A stretch of DNA of 64,000 bases, from contig CALUVW010000004.1 in assembly GCA_944324315.1 (NCBI GenBank), positions 34,011 through 98,010 of the forward strand, given 5' to 3'. How positions within the stretch are numbered: position 1 is the stretch's first letter; each line of letters starts with the position of its first letter. The notes under the pieces are model-generated. The model had not been told where the DNA came from, ran no database searches, and worked only from the letters and a program-made list of their open reading frames with translations. This document shows positions 52,662 to 61,444 of this stretch, piece by piece. The DNA comes from Candidatus Gastranaerophilales bacterium (lineage in GTDB: Bacteria; Cyanobacteriota; Vampirovibrionia; Gastranaerophilales; Gastranaerophilaceae). The position numbers and the translations under genes were made by a program.

Positions 52662-54041
52662 TTGAGAAATAAAAAATATTATTTTATCGCTATAGGCGGT
52701 GTGGGAATGAGCGGACTCGCAAAGTATCTTTTAGAAAACGGATGCGATGTTTCAGGTTCAGACATAGTTGACAGTAAATATATTCAAAAATTAAGAAATT
52801 TGGGGGCTAAAGTTTTCATAGGACAAAAAGCTGAAAATGTGCCTTCTGATGCTATTGTTGTTGCAAGTACAGCAATCCGCGAAAATAACCCTGAAATGAT
52901 AAGGGCTCGTGAACTGGGATTAAAAATTTATCATCGTTCTGATATTTTGGCAGAAATTTCTAAATGGGGGAAATTTTTCCTCGGGTATTCAGGAACACAT
53001 GGTAAAACAACAACAAGCGGACTTTCATCTTATGTGCTTGAAAAAGCAGGGTTAAAACCTTCTTTTGTTGTAGGCGGGATTATTCCTGAACTGGGAATAA
53101 ACGCGCATTCTCAGGATGGAAAATTTTTCTGTGCTGAATTAGATGAAAGTGACGGTACTATTGTGAAGTACTGTCCCAATGTATGTGTTATTAATAATCT
53201 TGAAGCGGATCATCTGGACTTTTATAAAGACGGTTTGAAATCAATATTGGAAACATTTGAAAAATTTATTTCAAATATGCCTGAAAATTCGGTTGTTCTT
53301 GTAAATAAAGACTGTCCTGCGACTATGAGCCTTCACAGCCACAAGACATTGACATTCGGAATGGAAAATGCGGATTACACATCGAAGAATATTGAATTTA
53401 AACCTGATTGTACAACATTTGACATTTATTACAAGGGAGAATTTTTAACTGATTTAAAAATTATTCTGCGCGGAAAGCATAATGTTTATAATGCGTTGTC
53501 TGTCCTTGCAAGCCTTCATCAGGCAGGTGTTGATATTGATGCTGTAAAACCGCATTTCTCTACTTTTTCAGGTATGGGGAGAAGATTTCAAAAAATTGCT
53601 GAGTTTGATGGAGTAATAGTTTACGATGATTATGCTCATCATCCCACAGAAATTAAAGCAACCCTTTCATCAGCTGAAGGAATGTTCCAGAAACACATTA
53701 TAGCAGTTTTTCAACCTCACAGGTTTACAAGATTGAAAAATCTGTGGGATGAATTTCTTGATGCATTTTCAGGGGTTGATAAAGTTGTAGTAACAGATGT
53801 TTACGCGGCATCAGAAGATGAAATTGAAGGTATAAATTCAGAAAATTTCGTTAAAGCATTGTCGCAGCATATTGATATTCCGTGCGAATATATTAAAGGT
53901 TCAATTGCTGACGTTGCCAAACAACTTTATCCGGAACTAAAAAAAGATGATGTAGTGATAGGTCTGGGAGCCGGCACTATCACAAATCTCTCAAAAGAAC
54001 TTTTGAATGCGAGAAAAGAGGCTGTCAGTGTTGGAAACTGA
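52662..54041 (+). CDS. murC: UDP-N-acetylmuramate--L-alanine ligase
   Basis: 459 aa from a TTG start (LRNKKYYFIAIGGVGMSG), preceded by GGGATAGAG; the longer frame begins in the leuS terminator. Motifs: AIGGVGMSGLAKYL, the ATP loop GYSGTHGKTTTSGL, ELDESDGTIVKY and YDDYAHHPTEI. Adds L-alanine in peptidoglycan precursor synthesis. First gene of a murC-murB-ddl-ftsQ cluster. Confidence 0.97.
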   Translation: MRNKKYYFIAIGGVGMSGLAKYLLENGCDVSGSDIVDSKYIQKLRNLGAKVFIGQKAENVPSDAIVVASTAIRENNPEMIRARELGLKIYHRSDILAEISKWGKFFLGYSGTHGKTTTSGLSSYVLEKAGLKPSFVVGGIIPELGINAHSQDGKFFCAELDESDGTIVKYCPNVCVINNLEADHLDFYKDGLKSILETFEKFISNMPENSVVLVNKDCPATMSLHSHKTLTFGMENADYTSKNIEFKPDCTTFDIYYKGEFLTDLKIILRGKHNVYNALSVLASLHQAGVDIDAVKPHFSTFSGMGRRFQKIAEFDGVIVYDDYAHHPTEIKATLSSAEGMFQKHIIAVFQPHRFTRLKNLWDEFLDAFSGVDKVVVTDVYAASEDEIEGINSENFVKALSQHIDIPCEYIKGSIADVAKQLYPELKKDDVVIGLGAGTITNLSKELLNARKEAVSVGN

Positions 54042-54921
54042 TTATGATATAAAAAAAATGACATCTTTTAAAATCGGCGGAAAAATTTCTAAGATGTATT
54101 TCCCCGTATCGATTGAAGAATTTGTTGAAATAAAAGAAAAAGAAACTGATGCGTTTGTGGCTGGAAATTTTTCCAATATTCTGGTCTCAACTGATGGCTA
54201 TGACGGTGCTGTTATCTGCACAAAAAAAATTGATAGGATAAGATTTGACGGCAACAGGGTTTTGGCAGGCGCAGGCGCCAGAGGCACAAAATTATCCAAA
54301 CTTGCTTTAGAAAACGAATTAAGCGGGCTTGAATTTATGATAGCTTTTCCCGGTTCTGTCGGCGGTGAAGTATTTATGAATGCCGGCGCACACGGACAGA
54401 TGGTTGCAGATGTTCTCAGATCCGCAAAAATATACTGTCCTAAACACGGTGTAACAACCCTCACAAATGCTGATATGCAGTTTAGTTACAGAACATCTGT
54501 CTGTCAAAAAATGCCTTATTCCGTTTTAGAGGCTGAATTTGTATTGACTCCTTCAACAAAAGATAAAATTCAGAAAAAAATGGATGAAAATTTATCATTC
54601 AGACAGAATAAACAGCCATCTTTGACTTTACCAAACTGTGGAAGCACTTTCAGAAATCCCGAAGGTGATTCTGCAGGTCGTCTTTTAGATGCGGCAGGGG
54701 TTAAAGGACTTAAAATCGGCGGTGCGTATGTTTGGGAAAATCACGCAAACTTTATTATAAATGACGGCACTGCAACATCTTTAGATATTTTAGAATTAAT
54801 GCATGAGATGTATTCGCGTGTAAAAGAAAAGTTTGATGTAGAATTAAAACCCGAGGTCAGATATCTCGGCGGAAAAAATGAAAAAGAGGTTGAAATATGC
54901 AGGAAATTAAATCTGTTATAG
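54028..54921 (+). CDS. murB: UDP-N-acetylenolpyruvoylglucosamine reductase
   Basis: About 297 aa. GTG at 54028 is favoured because GAGG lies six bases before it; ATG at 54007 is the other choice. FAD-binding half with FVAGNFSNILVS, LEFMIAFPGSVGGEVFMNAGAHG and the C-terminal SLTLPNCGSTFRNPEGDSAG (Ser/Cys active-site region). Reduces enolpyruvyl-UDP-GlcNAc to UDP-MurNAc. It overlaps murC by at least 14 bases. Confidence 0.96.
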   Translation: MLETDYDIKKMTSFKIGGKISKMYFPVSIEEFVEIKEKETDAFVAGNFSNILVSTDGYDGAVICTKKIDRIRFDGNRVLAGAGARGTKLSKLALENELSGLEFMIAFPGSVGGEVFMNAGAHGQMVADVLRSAKIYCPKHGVTTLTNADMQFSYRTSVCQKMPYSVLEAEFVLTPSTKDKIQKKMDENLSFRQNKQPSLTLPNCGSTFRNPEGDSAGRLLDAAGVKGLKIGGAYVWENHANFIINDGTATSLDILELMHEMYSRVKEKFDVELKPEVRYLGGKNEKEVEICRKLNLL

Positions 54922-55847
54922 ATAAAAATTCAAAAATTGCAGTTTTGTGCGGCGGCATGTCATCAGAAGCCGAAGTTTCAATGAGATCAGGCAAAGGCTG
55001 TTATGATGCGCTGCAAAGGCTCGGATATAAAAACGCTGAAATGGTTGTTGTTGATAAAGATATCGCATTGAAGCTTAAAGAAGGCAAATATGATTATGCT
55101 TTCAACGCTCTTCACGGCAAATACGGAGAGGACGGTTGTATTCAGGGAATTTTGGAGATTTTGAAAATTCCTTATACAGGATGCGGTGTAATGGCAAGTT
55201 CTATTTGCATGAATAAAGAATTTACGAAACGAATTCTATCGACAAACCATGATATTATTATGGCAAAATCTGCTTTTGTAAAAAAGGGTGATGATTTATT
55301 TGAAAAAACAAAAGATTTAACTTATCCGCTTTTTGTAAAACCTGTAAGTGAAGGCTCAAGTTTCGGTATGACAAAAGTTGATAAAAAAGAGGATCTGAAA
55401 TCCGCCTATGAAACAGCATTGAAATATAATGATGATGTATTGATTGAAGAATTTATTGACGGATTTTTTGTAACTGTCGGTGTGCTAGAGTGTGAAGGTC
55501 ATCCGTTTGCTACCGAGATATTAGAAATTAGACCTAAAACAGAATGGTATGACTTTGAGGCAAAATATACAAGCGGAATGTCTGAATTTATCTGCCCTGC
55601 AAGGTTATCTGATGAAGTTACCCAAAAAGTAAAAGATGCAGCGGTAAAAGCTTTTGAAACAGCAGGATGCAGAAGTGTTTCAAGAATAGATTTTATGATG
55701 AAAGATGATATTCCATATCTTCTTGAAATCAATACAAGCCCGGGAATGACAACAGTAAGTGATCTTCCTGCTCAGGCTGCAGCTATGGGAATAAATTACG
55801 ATAATCTGGTACAACTAATTTTAAACAGTGCAGGATTAAATAAATAA
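54897..55847 (+). CDS. ddl: D-alanine--D-alanine ligase
   Basis: 316 aa ATP-grasp enzyme: VLCGGMSSEAEVSMRSG at the N-terminus, ALHGKYGEDGCIQGILE, the KPVSEGSSFGMTKV nucleotide loop and INTSPGMTTVSDLP at the C-terminus. Makes the D-Ala-D-Ala dipeptide. GAGG precedes the ATG; the start overlaps murB by 25 bases. Confidence 0.98.
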   Translation: MQEIKSVIDKNSKIAVLCGGMSSEAEVSMRSGKGCYDALQRLGYKNAEMVVVDKDIALKLKEGKYDYAFNALHGKYGEDGCIQGILEILKIPYTGCGVMASSICMNKEFTKRILSTNHDIIMAKSAFVKKGDDLFEKTKDLTYPLFVKPVSEGSSFGMTKVDKKEDLKSAYETALKYNDDVLIEEFIDGFFVTVGVLECEGHPFATEILEIRPKTEWYDFEAKYTSGMSEFICPARLSDEVTQKVKDAAVKAFETAGCRSVSRIDFMMKDDIPYLLEINTSPGMTTVSDLPAQAAAMGINYDNLVQLILNSAGLNK

Positions 55848-55848
55848 G

Positions 55849-56772
55849 ATGTATGAAGATGATATAAGCAAAAATGAAACTAATGAATATATTGAGTATC
55901 ATGAAATTTCACAGACTGTTGAAACAGTAGAAGAAGATCCGATACCTGACGGGAAACATCTTGTTAAAAAGAAACGTCGCGAACGTCTTGTGCGCAAAGG
56001 CAGAATGAAACAAGAACGTTTCAGAGCAGTTATGCGTTTTTTCCTGTCTATATTTTTCATTGTTGCTTTAATTTTTATTTCACGATGCCCCGGCTGGTAT
56101 ATGGATAAAAAAGCTTTCAATTACGTTGGCGGTAGATCTGTTGAAATAATCAATAACAATATTGTCCCGACACACAAAATTCTTGTTTTATTAAAAAAGA
56201 GCAGCGTTCCTAACGTACCGATTTACCTTGCAAGAACAGATGAAATAAAAAATGAAATTATGAAACTTGCACCTGTTGAAAACGTATATATAAGACGTTA
56301 TGCTTTTCCTGCCAGAATACAAATTATCCTTCGTGAAAGAACTCCTGTAATATCTATTTCTCCTGATGCAAAAGTTGCTCCCATAGCTTTTTATACATCA
56401 GATGGAAAACTTATAGGACATGAATACTTACCGTTAAAAAGTCAATATAAAACGATACTGGTTCTTTCATACGGCAATAAAGGCGATGATTATCACAAAT
56501 GGAATTTGAACAAAATACGGCAAATTCAAAAAATTGCAAAATATATAGAAACATATTCGGGAGAACCTGTAGAATATATAGATTTGAGAAATCCTAATGA
56601 CGTTTTTGTAAAAATTAAAACAGTTAATATAAGACTCGGTCAATTAGATGACAATGTTTACAAAAGAATTGAAAGAATACCTTCTCTTCTCCCTCAGGTT
56701 AAACTGATTGAATCTAAAATCAAATACCTTGATCTTAAATGGGATAAAGTTAATTACTTAAAACTGGAATAA
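55849..56772 (+). CDS. ftsQ: FtsQ/DivIB-type division protein
   Basis: 307 aa. Basic cytoplasmic N-terminus, one membrane helix at about 63-82 (FFLSIFFIVALIFISRCPGW), a POTRA domain (about 85-165, with NVYIRRYAFPARIQIILRER) and the FtsQ beta domain (YIDLRNPNDVFVKI). It lies one base after ddl, the normal place in the division/cell-wall cluster. Recruits FtsB and FtsL to the septum. ftsA and ftsZ are not next to it. Confidence 0.92.
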   Translation: MYEDDISKNETNEYIEYHEISQTVETVEEDPIPDGKHLVKKKRRERLVRKGRMKQERFRAVMRFFLSIFFIVALIFISRCPGWYMDKKAFNYVGGRSVEIINNNIVPTHKILVLLKKSSVPNVPIYLARTDEIKNEIMKLAPVENVYIRRYAFPARIQIILRERTPVISISPDAKVAPIAFYTSDGKLIGHEYLPLKSQYKTILVLSYGNKGDDYHKWNLNKIRQIQKIAKYIETYSGEPVEYIDLRNPNDVFVKIKTVNIRLGQLDDNVYKRIERIPSLLPQVKLIESKIKYLDLKWDKVNYLKLE

Positions 56773-56791
56773 TTTAAAAAAGAGGAATCAA

Positions 56792-58198
56792 ATGAAAATA
56801 GCAGTAGCACAGATAAAATTAAAAACAGCAGATTTTAACTTCAATGCACAAAATATAATAAATTTCGCACAAAATTGTGATTGCGATTTAATTGTTTTCC
56901 CGCAGGCAGATATTGAAGATCTTGGCGGCAAAGATTTGGTGCTGGACGAAACCTGCAGAAAAAAACAGCACGATTTTTATCAGTCAATTGCAGATAAAAA
57001 TTTTAAACAAAATATCTTGATTGGTGATATTTTAATCAGAAACGGTGAAATTGAAGTTGCTGATTACGGCTTTTTTGATATTTGCGGCAACAAGGTTTAT
57101 GTATCAGACACCTATATTGACGATGTAGAATGTGATTTATTTATACTTGCTAAAAACAGATATTTTGCAATTAATACGTATAAAGATTTTGTTAACAGCA
57201 TTGAGACAAAATGTAATTTTATTTATGTAAACGCAATAGGAATTGCAGATGAGAATATTTTTGCAGGCGGTAGTTTTGCCAAAAATGTCAATAATCAATT
57301 GGTACTGCAAATGCCTGTGTGCAAAGAAGATATTGAAACCGTTGATTTTTCCAGAGTCATAGAATTTTTTGATGAACAGGAAGAAGCTCAAATATCAGAT
57401 GCAATAACATTTGCATTAAAAGAATACTGTGAAAATACAGGTTTTAAAAAAGTTGTTCTCGGGCTTTCCGGAGGTATAGACAGTGCATTAACTGCGGCTC
57501 TTGCAGTTAGAGCGATTGGTGCAGATAATGTCCTTGGTATTATGATGCCGAGTATGTATTCCTCAGAAGGCAGTATTACAGACAGTGTGAAGTTAGCCGA
57601 AAACTTAGGTATTAAAACAATAACAGAACCGATTACCCCGTTATTTGATGCTTTTATGAAAGGTCGTGAAAGACTTCATGATTTGGCGGAAGAAAATCTA
57701 CAGGCACGTCTTAGAGGCTTAATTTTAATGTTTTATTCAAACAGAGAAAACGTACTTTTGTTATCTACAGGCAATAAATCTGAAAGTGCAATGGGATTTG
57801 GAACTTTATACGGAGATCTTGCAGGCGGTTACAATTTAATTTGTGATTTAACCAAAACAAATGTCTACAAACTTGCAAATTATATAAATAAAGATAAAGA
57901 AATTATTCCGCAGGCTATTATTGACAAAGCTCCATCTGCAGAACTTCATCCCGGTCAGAAAGATCAAGATAGATTGCCTGAATACGCCGTATTAGACGAC
58001 ATTATAGAAATGTATGTAGAAGAAAATATTCCACTCGAAAAGATATATGAAAAATATGGGAAACCGCTTGTTGATGAGACAATAAGAAAAATATACAGAA
58101 TGCAGTTTAAACGTCATCAGTCTTGCTTAGGAGTAAGGCTTACCGAACGCTCTTTCTGTAATGGAGTCAATCTGCCTGTAGTTCAAAGATATTATTAA
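56792..58198 (+). CDS. nadE: NAD+ synthase with degenerate glutaminase domain
   Basis: 468 aa. C-terminal synthetase from about residue 205 is intact: VVLGLSGGIDSALTAALAVR (PP-loop), LSTGNKSESAMGFGTLYGDL and KAPSAELHPGQKDQDRLPEY. The N-terminal 195 residues resemble the nitrilase-type glutaminase of longer NadE enzymes, but the catalytic set is gone: FPE has become FPQ, the Lys before the P-N-Y-G-F-D-like segment is not Lys (EIEVADYGFFD), and the Cys block is deleted. It is shorter than glutamine-dependent forms, so it should use ammonia. AGAGG precedes the ATG. Confidence 0.93.
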   Translation: MKIAVAQIKLKTADFNFNAQNIINFAQNCDCDLIVFPQADIEDLGGKDLVLDETCRKKQHDFYQSIADKNFKQNILIGDILIRNGEIEVADYGFFDICGNKVYVSDTYIDDVECDLFILAKNRYFAINTYKDFVNSIETKCNFIYVNAIGIADENIFAGGSFAKNVNNQLVLQMPVCKEDIETVDFSRVIEFFDEQEEAQISDAITFALKEYCENTGFKKVVLGLSGGIDSALTAALAVRAIGADNVLGIMMPSMYSSEGSITDSVKLAENLGIKTITEPITPLFDAFMKGRERLHDLAEENLQARLRGLILMFYSNRENVLLLSTGNKSESAMGFGTLYGDLAGGYNLICDLTKTNVYKLANYINKDKEIIPQAIIDKAPSAELHPGQKDQDRLPEYAVLDDIIEMYVEENIPLEKIYEKYGKPLVDETIRKIYRMQFKRHQSCLGVRLTERSFCNGVNLPVVQRYY

Positions 58199-58213
58199 TA
58201 AATTATTTTACAT

Positions 58214-58963
58214 TTAAGGTAAATTTTTAAAATAATTGCTGTCGCTTAAAGCCTTTGCAGTACAGGCAATACCATTGAGGTTTGAAGAACTTGTTTTTGA
58301 ACAATATGTATCTTCATCATAACTGGTGCCATAAGCCCCCATTGGTTTTATCCCGTTTTGAGTAATTTCAAACGTAAATAAATCATGTCCCCATGCATTC
58401 GGTCTTTTTTGATAACCGTTTACATCAATAGTTATCATTTTTGCACTTGTATTAGAATCATAATCATTTTGTATAAGAATTAAAGCTCCGTCAGATAATA
58501 AAAGCTGGCCGTCGTCTAAAAATCCGGCATTCACATTTCCTGTTTTACTGTAATTTTTATATGTTGCAGAAACTCCACTATCAGCATTTCCGCCGTAAGA
58601 ATCACTCGGAACGCAGGAAGAAACCTCAGTTCCATATCCACAATCTTTTATAACATTAAAATACGGTTTTATTTTATCTTTAATTTGCCTATATCCGAAC
58701 ATCGCAGAATTAATATCAATACCTTCATCATTCGCTAGTCTAAGCATAGCTTGATTAATAACACTTGCATTTTTCTTGAGAGCTGCCTCAAGTTCTTTAT
58801 TTCGTGTATTGTTAATTAATGTAGGCATTGTCATTGCGGCAACAACGCCTATGATACCGAGGGTGATTAAGACCTCTGCAAGGGTAAAGGCACAACGACA
58901 AATATTGTTAGAACCATATACATGCGCAGCATCTTCAGCCAATGTAAAACCTTTTTTATACAT
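58214..58963 (-). CDS. Pilin-like protein with doubled prepilin motif
   Basis: 249 aa. The N-terminus has two copies of the processing motif: KKGFTLAED and, 21 residues on, CRCAFTLAEVLITLG, followed by IIGVVAAMTMPTLI. The body has IDVNGYQKRPNAWGHDLF and a Cys-rich end unlike that of the other members. GAGGAG precedes the ATG. It is divergent from the 59055 XRE gene, with TACGTA operator-like sites between them. No homopolymer tract. Confidence 0.85.
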   Translation of the reverse strand: MYKKGFTLAEDAAHVYGSNNICRCAFTLAEVLITLGIIGVVAAMTMPTLINNTRNKELEAALKKNASVINQAMLRLANDEGIDINSAMFGYRQIKDKIKPYFNVIKDCGYGTEVSSCVPSDSYGGNADSGVSATYKNYSKTGNVNAGFLDDGQLLLSDGALILIQNDYDSNTSAKMITIDVNGYQKRPNAWGHDLFTFEITQNGIKPMGAYGTSYDEDTYCSKTSSSNLNGIACTAKALSDSNYFKNLP

Positions 58964-59002
58964 ATCAATAACTCCTCTCTTAAATTTAATTATAACACAT
59001 TT

Positions 59003-59055
59003 TACGTATTGTCAGTACGTATATTTTACAAAAATTTACGTTTACACTGTACGTA
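59003..59055. promoter_or_regulatory. Two TACGT(A/T)-N7-TACGTA operator-like units
   Basis: TACGTA at 59003 and 59016, and TACGTT/TACGTA at 59037 and 59050. Half-sites are 13 bases apart in both units. The first lies upstream of the pilin TATAAT (minus strand, 58996-58991); the second abuts the XRE start. Confidence 0.6.
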
Positions 59056-59276
59056 TGAGCGCTGAATTTTACAAATTTTTAGGAAGTAACATAAAGAAAA
59101 GGCGTAAAGAATTAGGCTTGACGCAGCAGCAACTCGCAGACAGAGCTGGAATTGGATTGAATTTTATGGGAAAAATTGAGGTTGCATTTTCAAAATTGTC
59201 GCTTGATACTCTTATATCTATTGCAAATGCTTTAGAAACAAGTGTTAGTGAATTGACGGATTTTAGCAAAAAATAA
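59055..59276 (+). CDS. XRE-family regulator divergent from a pilin-like gene
   Basis: 73 aa from MSAEFYKFLGSNIKKRRKEL; the longer frame runs back through the divergent gene and is not real. The helix-turn-helix covers about 10-65 (GLTQQQLADRAGIGLNFMGKI). There is no ribosome site before the ATG, so a leaderless transcript is possible. It likely binds the TACGTA sites and controls the pilin-like gene. Confidence 0.88.
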   Translation: MSAEFYKFLGSNIKKRRKELGLTQQQLADRAGIGLNFMGKIEVAFSKLSLDTLISIANALETSVSELTDFSKK

Positions 59277-59352
59277 TTTTTTTTAACGATTGAAATTTTT
59301 TTGAAATACTGTTATAATAAAAATATATATGTTGGTTGAATTGAGGATATAA

Positions 59353-60144
59353 ATGGATATAACAGTACTGGTTGACAATAATTGTAAAACAGATCATTTT
59401 CTTCTGGGAGAACCAGGGTTATCAATATTATTGCAGAATGATTACCAGAAAGCACTTTTCGACTGCGGCTACAGCGATGTTTTTATCAAAAATGCATATA
59501 AACTCGGTCTTGACCTGAGCGACGTTACTGATATTATACTTTCTCACGGTCATAATGACCATACCGGCGGACTTTTAAGGTTAGAAGATCTGTACAGAAA
59601 AATGCTGATGGCCGGTATAAGCTTGAATTTAAAAACTGTTCTTGTACATCCGGATGTATTTGAAGTAAAACTTGACAGCAAATCCAATAATGTAGGTTTT
59701 CCGGGAGACCCAGGCAAATTATGCGATATTTTTGAAATTGATTATTGCAGAGATCCTAAATGGTTGACGCCCAAACTACTGTTTTTAGGAGAAATTCCTA
59801 AAGTTTACAACACAGACTATCGCTATAATGACGAAACCGCACTTGCATATAAATCGTCAAATGGTTTGGTTGTTATTGCAGGCTGTTCTCATATAGGTGT
59901 TCCAAATATCATTGAATACGCTAAAAAACTCACCGGAGAATCTCGAATTGATACATTTATCGGCGGCATTCATCTTGAGACAAAAACAGAATACAAAATA
60001 AGAGAATTAGGAATTTATCTGAGAAGTTTAAATATAAACAATTTTTATCCTTGTCATTGCTGTGACCTGCATTCAAAGATTATTTTGTCGGAATACGTGA
60101 AAATGAAAGAAGTTTATTCCGGACTGAAACTTGTAATGGATTAA
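59353..60144 (+). CDS. Metallo-beta-lactamase fold hydrolase
   Basis: 263 aa. The metal motif is LSHGHNDHTGGL (HxHxDH, about residues 63-74), with further His at GCSHIG and GGIHLE. N-terminal VLVDNNCKTDHFLLGEPGLS is like the group that includes dihydropterin-related MBL enzymes (RFA-P synthase-like). Substrate is unknown. It precedes rpmI but has its own transcription signals between. Confidence 0.9.
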   Translation: MDITVLVDNNCKTDHFLLGEPGLSILLQNDYQKALFDCGYSDVFIKNAYKLGLDLSDVTDIILSHGHNDHTGGLLRLEDLYRKMLMAGISLNLKTVLVHPDVFEVKLDSKSNNVGFPGDPGKLCDIFEIDYCRDPKWLTPKLLFLGEIPKVYNTDYRYNDETALAYKSSNGLVVIAGCSHIGVPNIIEYAKKLTGESRIDTFIGGIHLETKTEYKIRELGIYLRSLNINNFYPCHCCDLHSKIILSEYVKMKEVYSGLKLVMD

Positions 60145-60161
60145 CAAAATTAACAATCTGC

Positions 60162-60190
60162 TTGCAAATATATCTTTTGCATAATATAAT
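60162..60190 (+). promoter_or_regulatory. Promoter of rpmI-rplT
   Basis: TTGCAA (60162-60167), 17 bases, TATAAT (60185-60190). An 80-base leader follows, which could hold an L20 autoregulatory structure; TGCAATGCA is the only clear small palindrome. Confidence 0.75.
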
Positions 60191-60271
60191 TGTTTTGCAG
60201 AAGTTTTATGGCTTTGGTATGCCTGAAACTTACTTTTACACTAACCGTGCAATGCACAGAAAGAGGACAAA

Positions 60272-60481
60272 ATGCCAAAGATGAAAACACACAAGTCTGC
60301 TGCAAAACGTTATAAAGTTACTGCAACAGGCAAAATAGTAAGAAGACAAGCCGGTATAGGGCACTTACTTCAACACAAATCTGCTTCAAGAAAACGCAGA
60401 ATATTCAAAACGATTTCAATTTCTGATTCACATTTCAAATTGATTTCAAAAGAGTTACCTTACAGAAAGTATGCGAGATAG
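60272..60481 (+). CDS. rpmI: 50S ribosomal protein L35
   Basis: 69 aa, very basic: MPKMKTHKSAAKRYKVTATG and HLLQHKSASRKRR are typical L35. Preceded by AGAGG. Normally infC precedes rpmI; here an MBL gene does. Confidence 0.98.
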   Translation: MPKMKTHKSAAKRYKVTATGKIVRRQAGIGHLLQHKSASRKRRIFKTISISDSHFKLISKELPYRKYAR

Positions 60482-60491
60482 GAGGCAGTAA

Positions 60492-60842
60492 ATGAGAGTA
60501 AAACGCGGAAACGTACTACGTAAAAGACATAAAAAAATATTAAAATTAGCTAAAGGTTTTATTGGCGCAAGAAGCAGAATCTTTAAAGTTGCAAATATTG
60601 CAGTAATGAAAGCTTTAAAATACGCTTACAGAGACAGACGTACTACAAAACGTAATATGCGTCGTTTGTGGATTGTAAGAATAAATGCAGCTGTCAGAGA
60701 ACGCGGAATGAGCTATTCAAGATTTGTTAACGCTTGCAAAAAAGCTAATATCACAGTAAACAGAAAAATGCTTGCGGATATGGCTGTAAGAGATCCTGAA
60801 GCATTTTCAGTTGTTTTTGAAGCTGCAAATGCTGCTAAATAA
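60492..60842 (+). CDS. rplT: 50S ribosomal protein L20
   Basis: 116 aa. [40 protein letters not shown] and the C-terminal end match L20. It binds 23S rRNA early in assembly and often represses its own operon. GGAGG precedes the ATG. Confidence 0.99.
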   Translation: MRVKRGNVLRKRHKKILKLAKGFIGARSRIFKVANIAVMKALKYAYRDRRTTKRNMRRLWIVRINAAVRERGMSYSRFVNACKKANITVNRKMLADMAVRDPEAFSVVFEAANAAK

Positions 60843-60873
60843 CTGAAATATCAATTTTATTACATAGTATTAA

Positions 60874-60906
60874 GAAAGACTTCGAAATTTTTTCGAAGTC
60901 TTTTTA
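60874..60906 (+). terminator. Terminator after rplT
   Basis: Stem AAAGACTTCGAAA with TTTCGAAGTCTTT, then TTACATT. Confidence 0.92.
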
Positions 60907-60922
60907 CATTTCTTAATATAAA

Positions 60923-60960
60923 GTAAATTTTCTACTATAAATTTACTTTATATAAATAGG
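60923..60960 (+). promoter_or_regulatory. Variant GTAA...TATATAA upstream block
   Basis: GTAAATTTTCTAC, spacer, TTTATATAAATAGG before the 60984 gene. The offset fits the shared block to within one base. Confidence 0.35.
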
Positions 60961-60983
60961 TTAGTAATTTTGGAGAAATCGTT

Positions 60984-61334
60984 ATGATAGGCGATAATTT
61001 TGATATTCCGATTATGTATCAGGATCTTGCAAACAGTACTATGCCACCGCTCAATTTAACGGCAGGCGGTTATTACGGAAATACATCATACCTTGGCGGT
61101 ATTACACTGCCCAGACAGCCTGATAAAGATAAACTGGATCTTATTAACAAAAAAGATGAGCAAACAAAAAGTACCGCAAAAAAAATATTAGCAGGTCTTG
61201 GAGCCGCAATACTTTTAGGCGGAACAATCGTACTTGGTCAAAAAATTAAAAAGAAAGGCGGCATAGGCAAAGTATTAAGCCAGTTTTGGAATACAATGAC
61301 CGGCAAAATCAAAAACATTTTTAAGAAAAAATAA
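60984..61334 (+). CDS. Small membrane protein, 116 aa
   Basis: N-terminal 65 residues are polar with Tyr/Gly-rich sequence (GGYYGNTSYLGGITLP), one membrane helix is at about 70-88 (ILAGLGAAILLGGTIVLG), and the C-terminus is very basic (KKKGGIG, KNIFKKK). GGAGAAA precedes the ATG. It resembles the basic, small-residue membrane segments of the larger lineage-specific proteins but lacks the Arg-Pro loop. Confidence 0.65.
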   Translation: MIGDNFDIPIMYQDLANSTMPPLNLTAGGYYGNTSYLGGITLPRQPDKDKLDLINKKDEQTKSTAKKILAGLGAAILLGGTIVLGQKIKKKGGIGKVLSQFWNTMTGKIKNIFKKK

Positions 61335-61365
61335 TTTATAAATAATATACACCCCCCATAAAATT

Positions 61366-61398
61366 AAGTGCAGGATATTTTGTCTTGCACTTTTCTTA
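61366..61398 (+). terminator. Terminator
   Basis: Stem AAGTGCA with TGCACTT, 13-base loop, then TTCTT. Confidence 0.65.
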
Positions 61399-61444
61399 TG
61401 TTATAATAAAAAAAAATAGGGGTTAAACAAGAAAGAGGGTAAAT

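Noticed and set aside
58776..59054. N-terminal extension of the 59055 XRE protein
   Set aside because: The extension lies antisense to the pilin-like gene and through its promoter; the XRE fold is complete from 59055.
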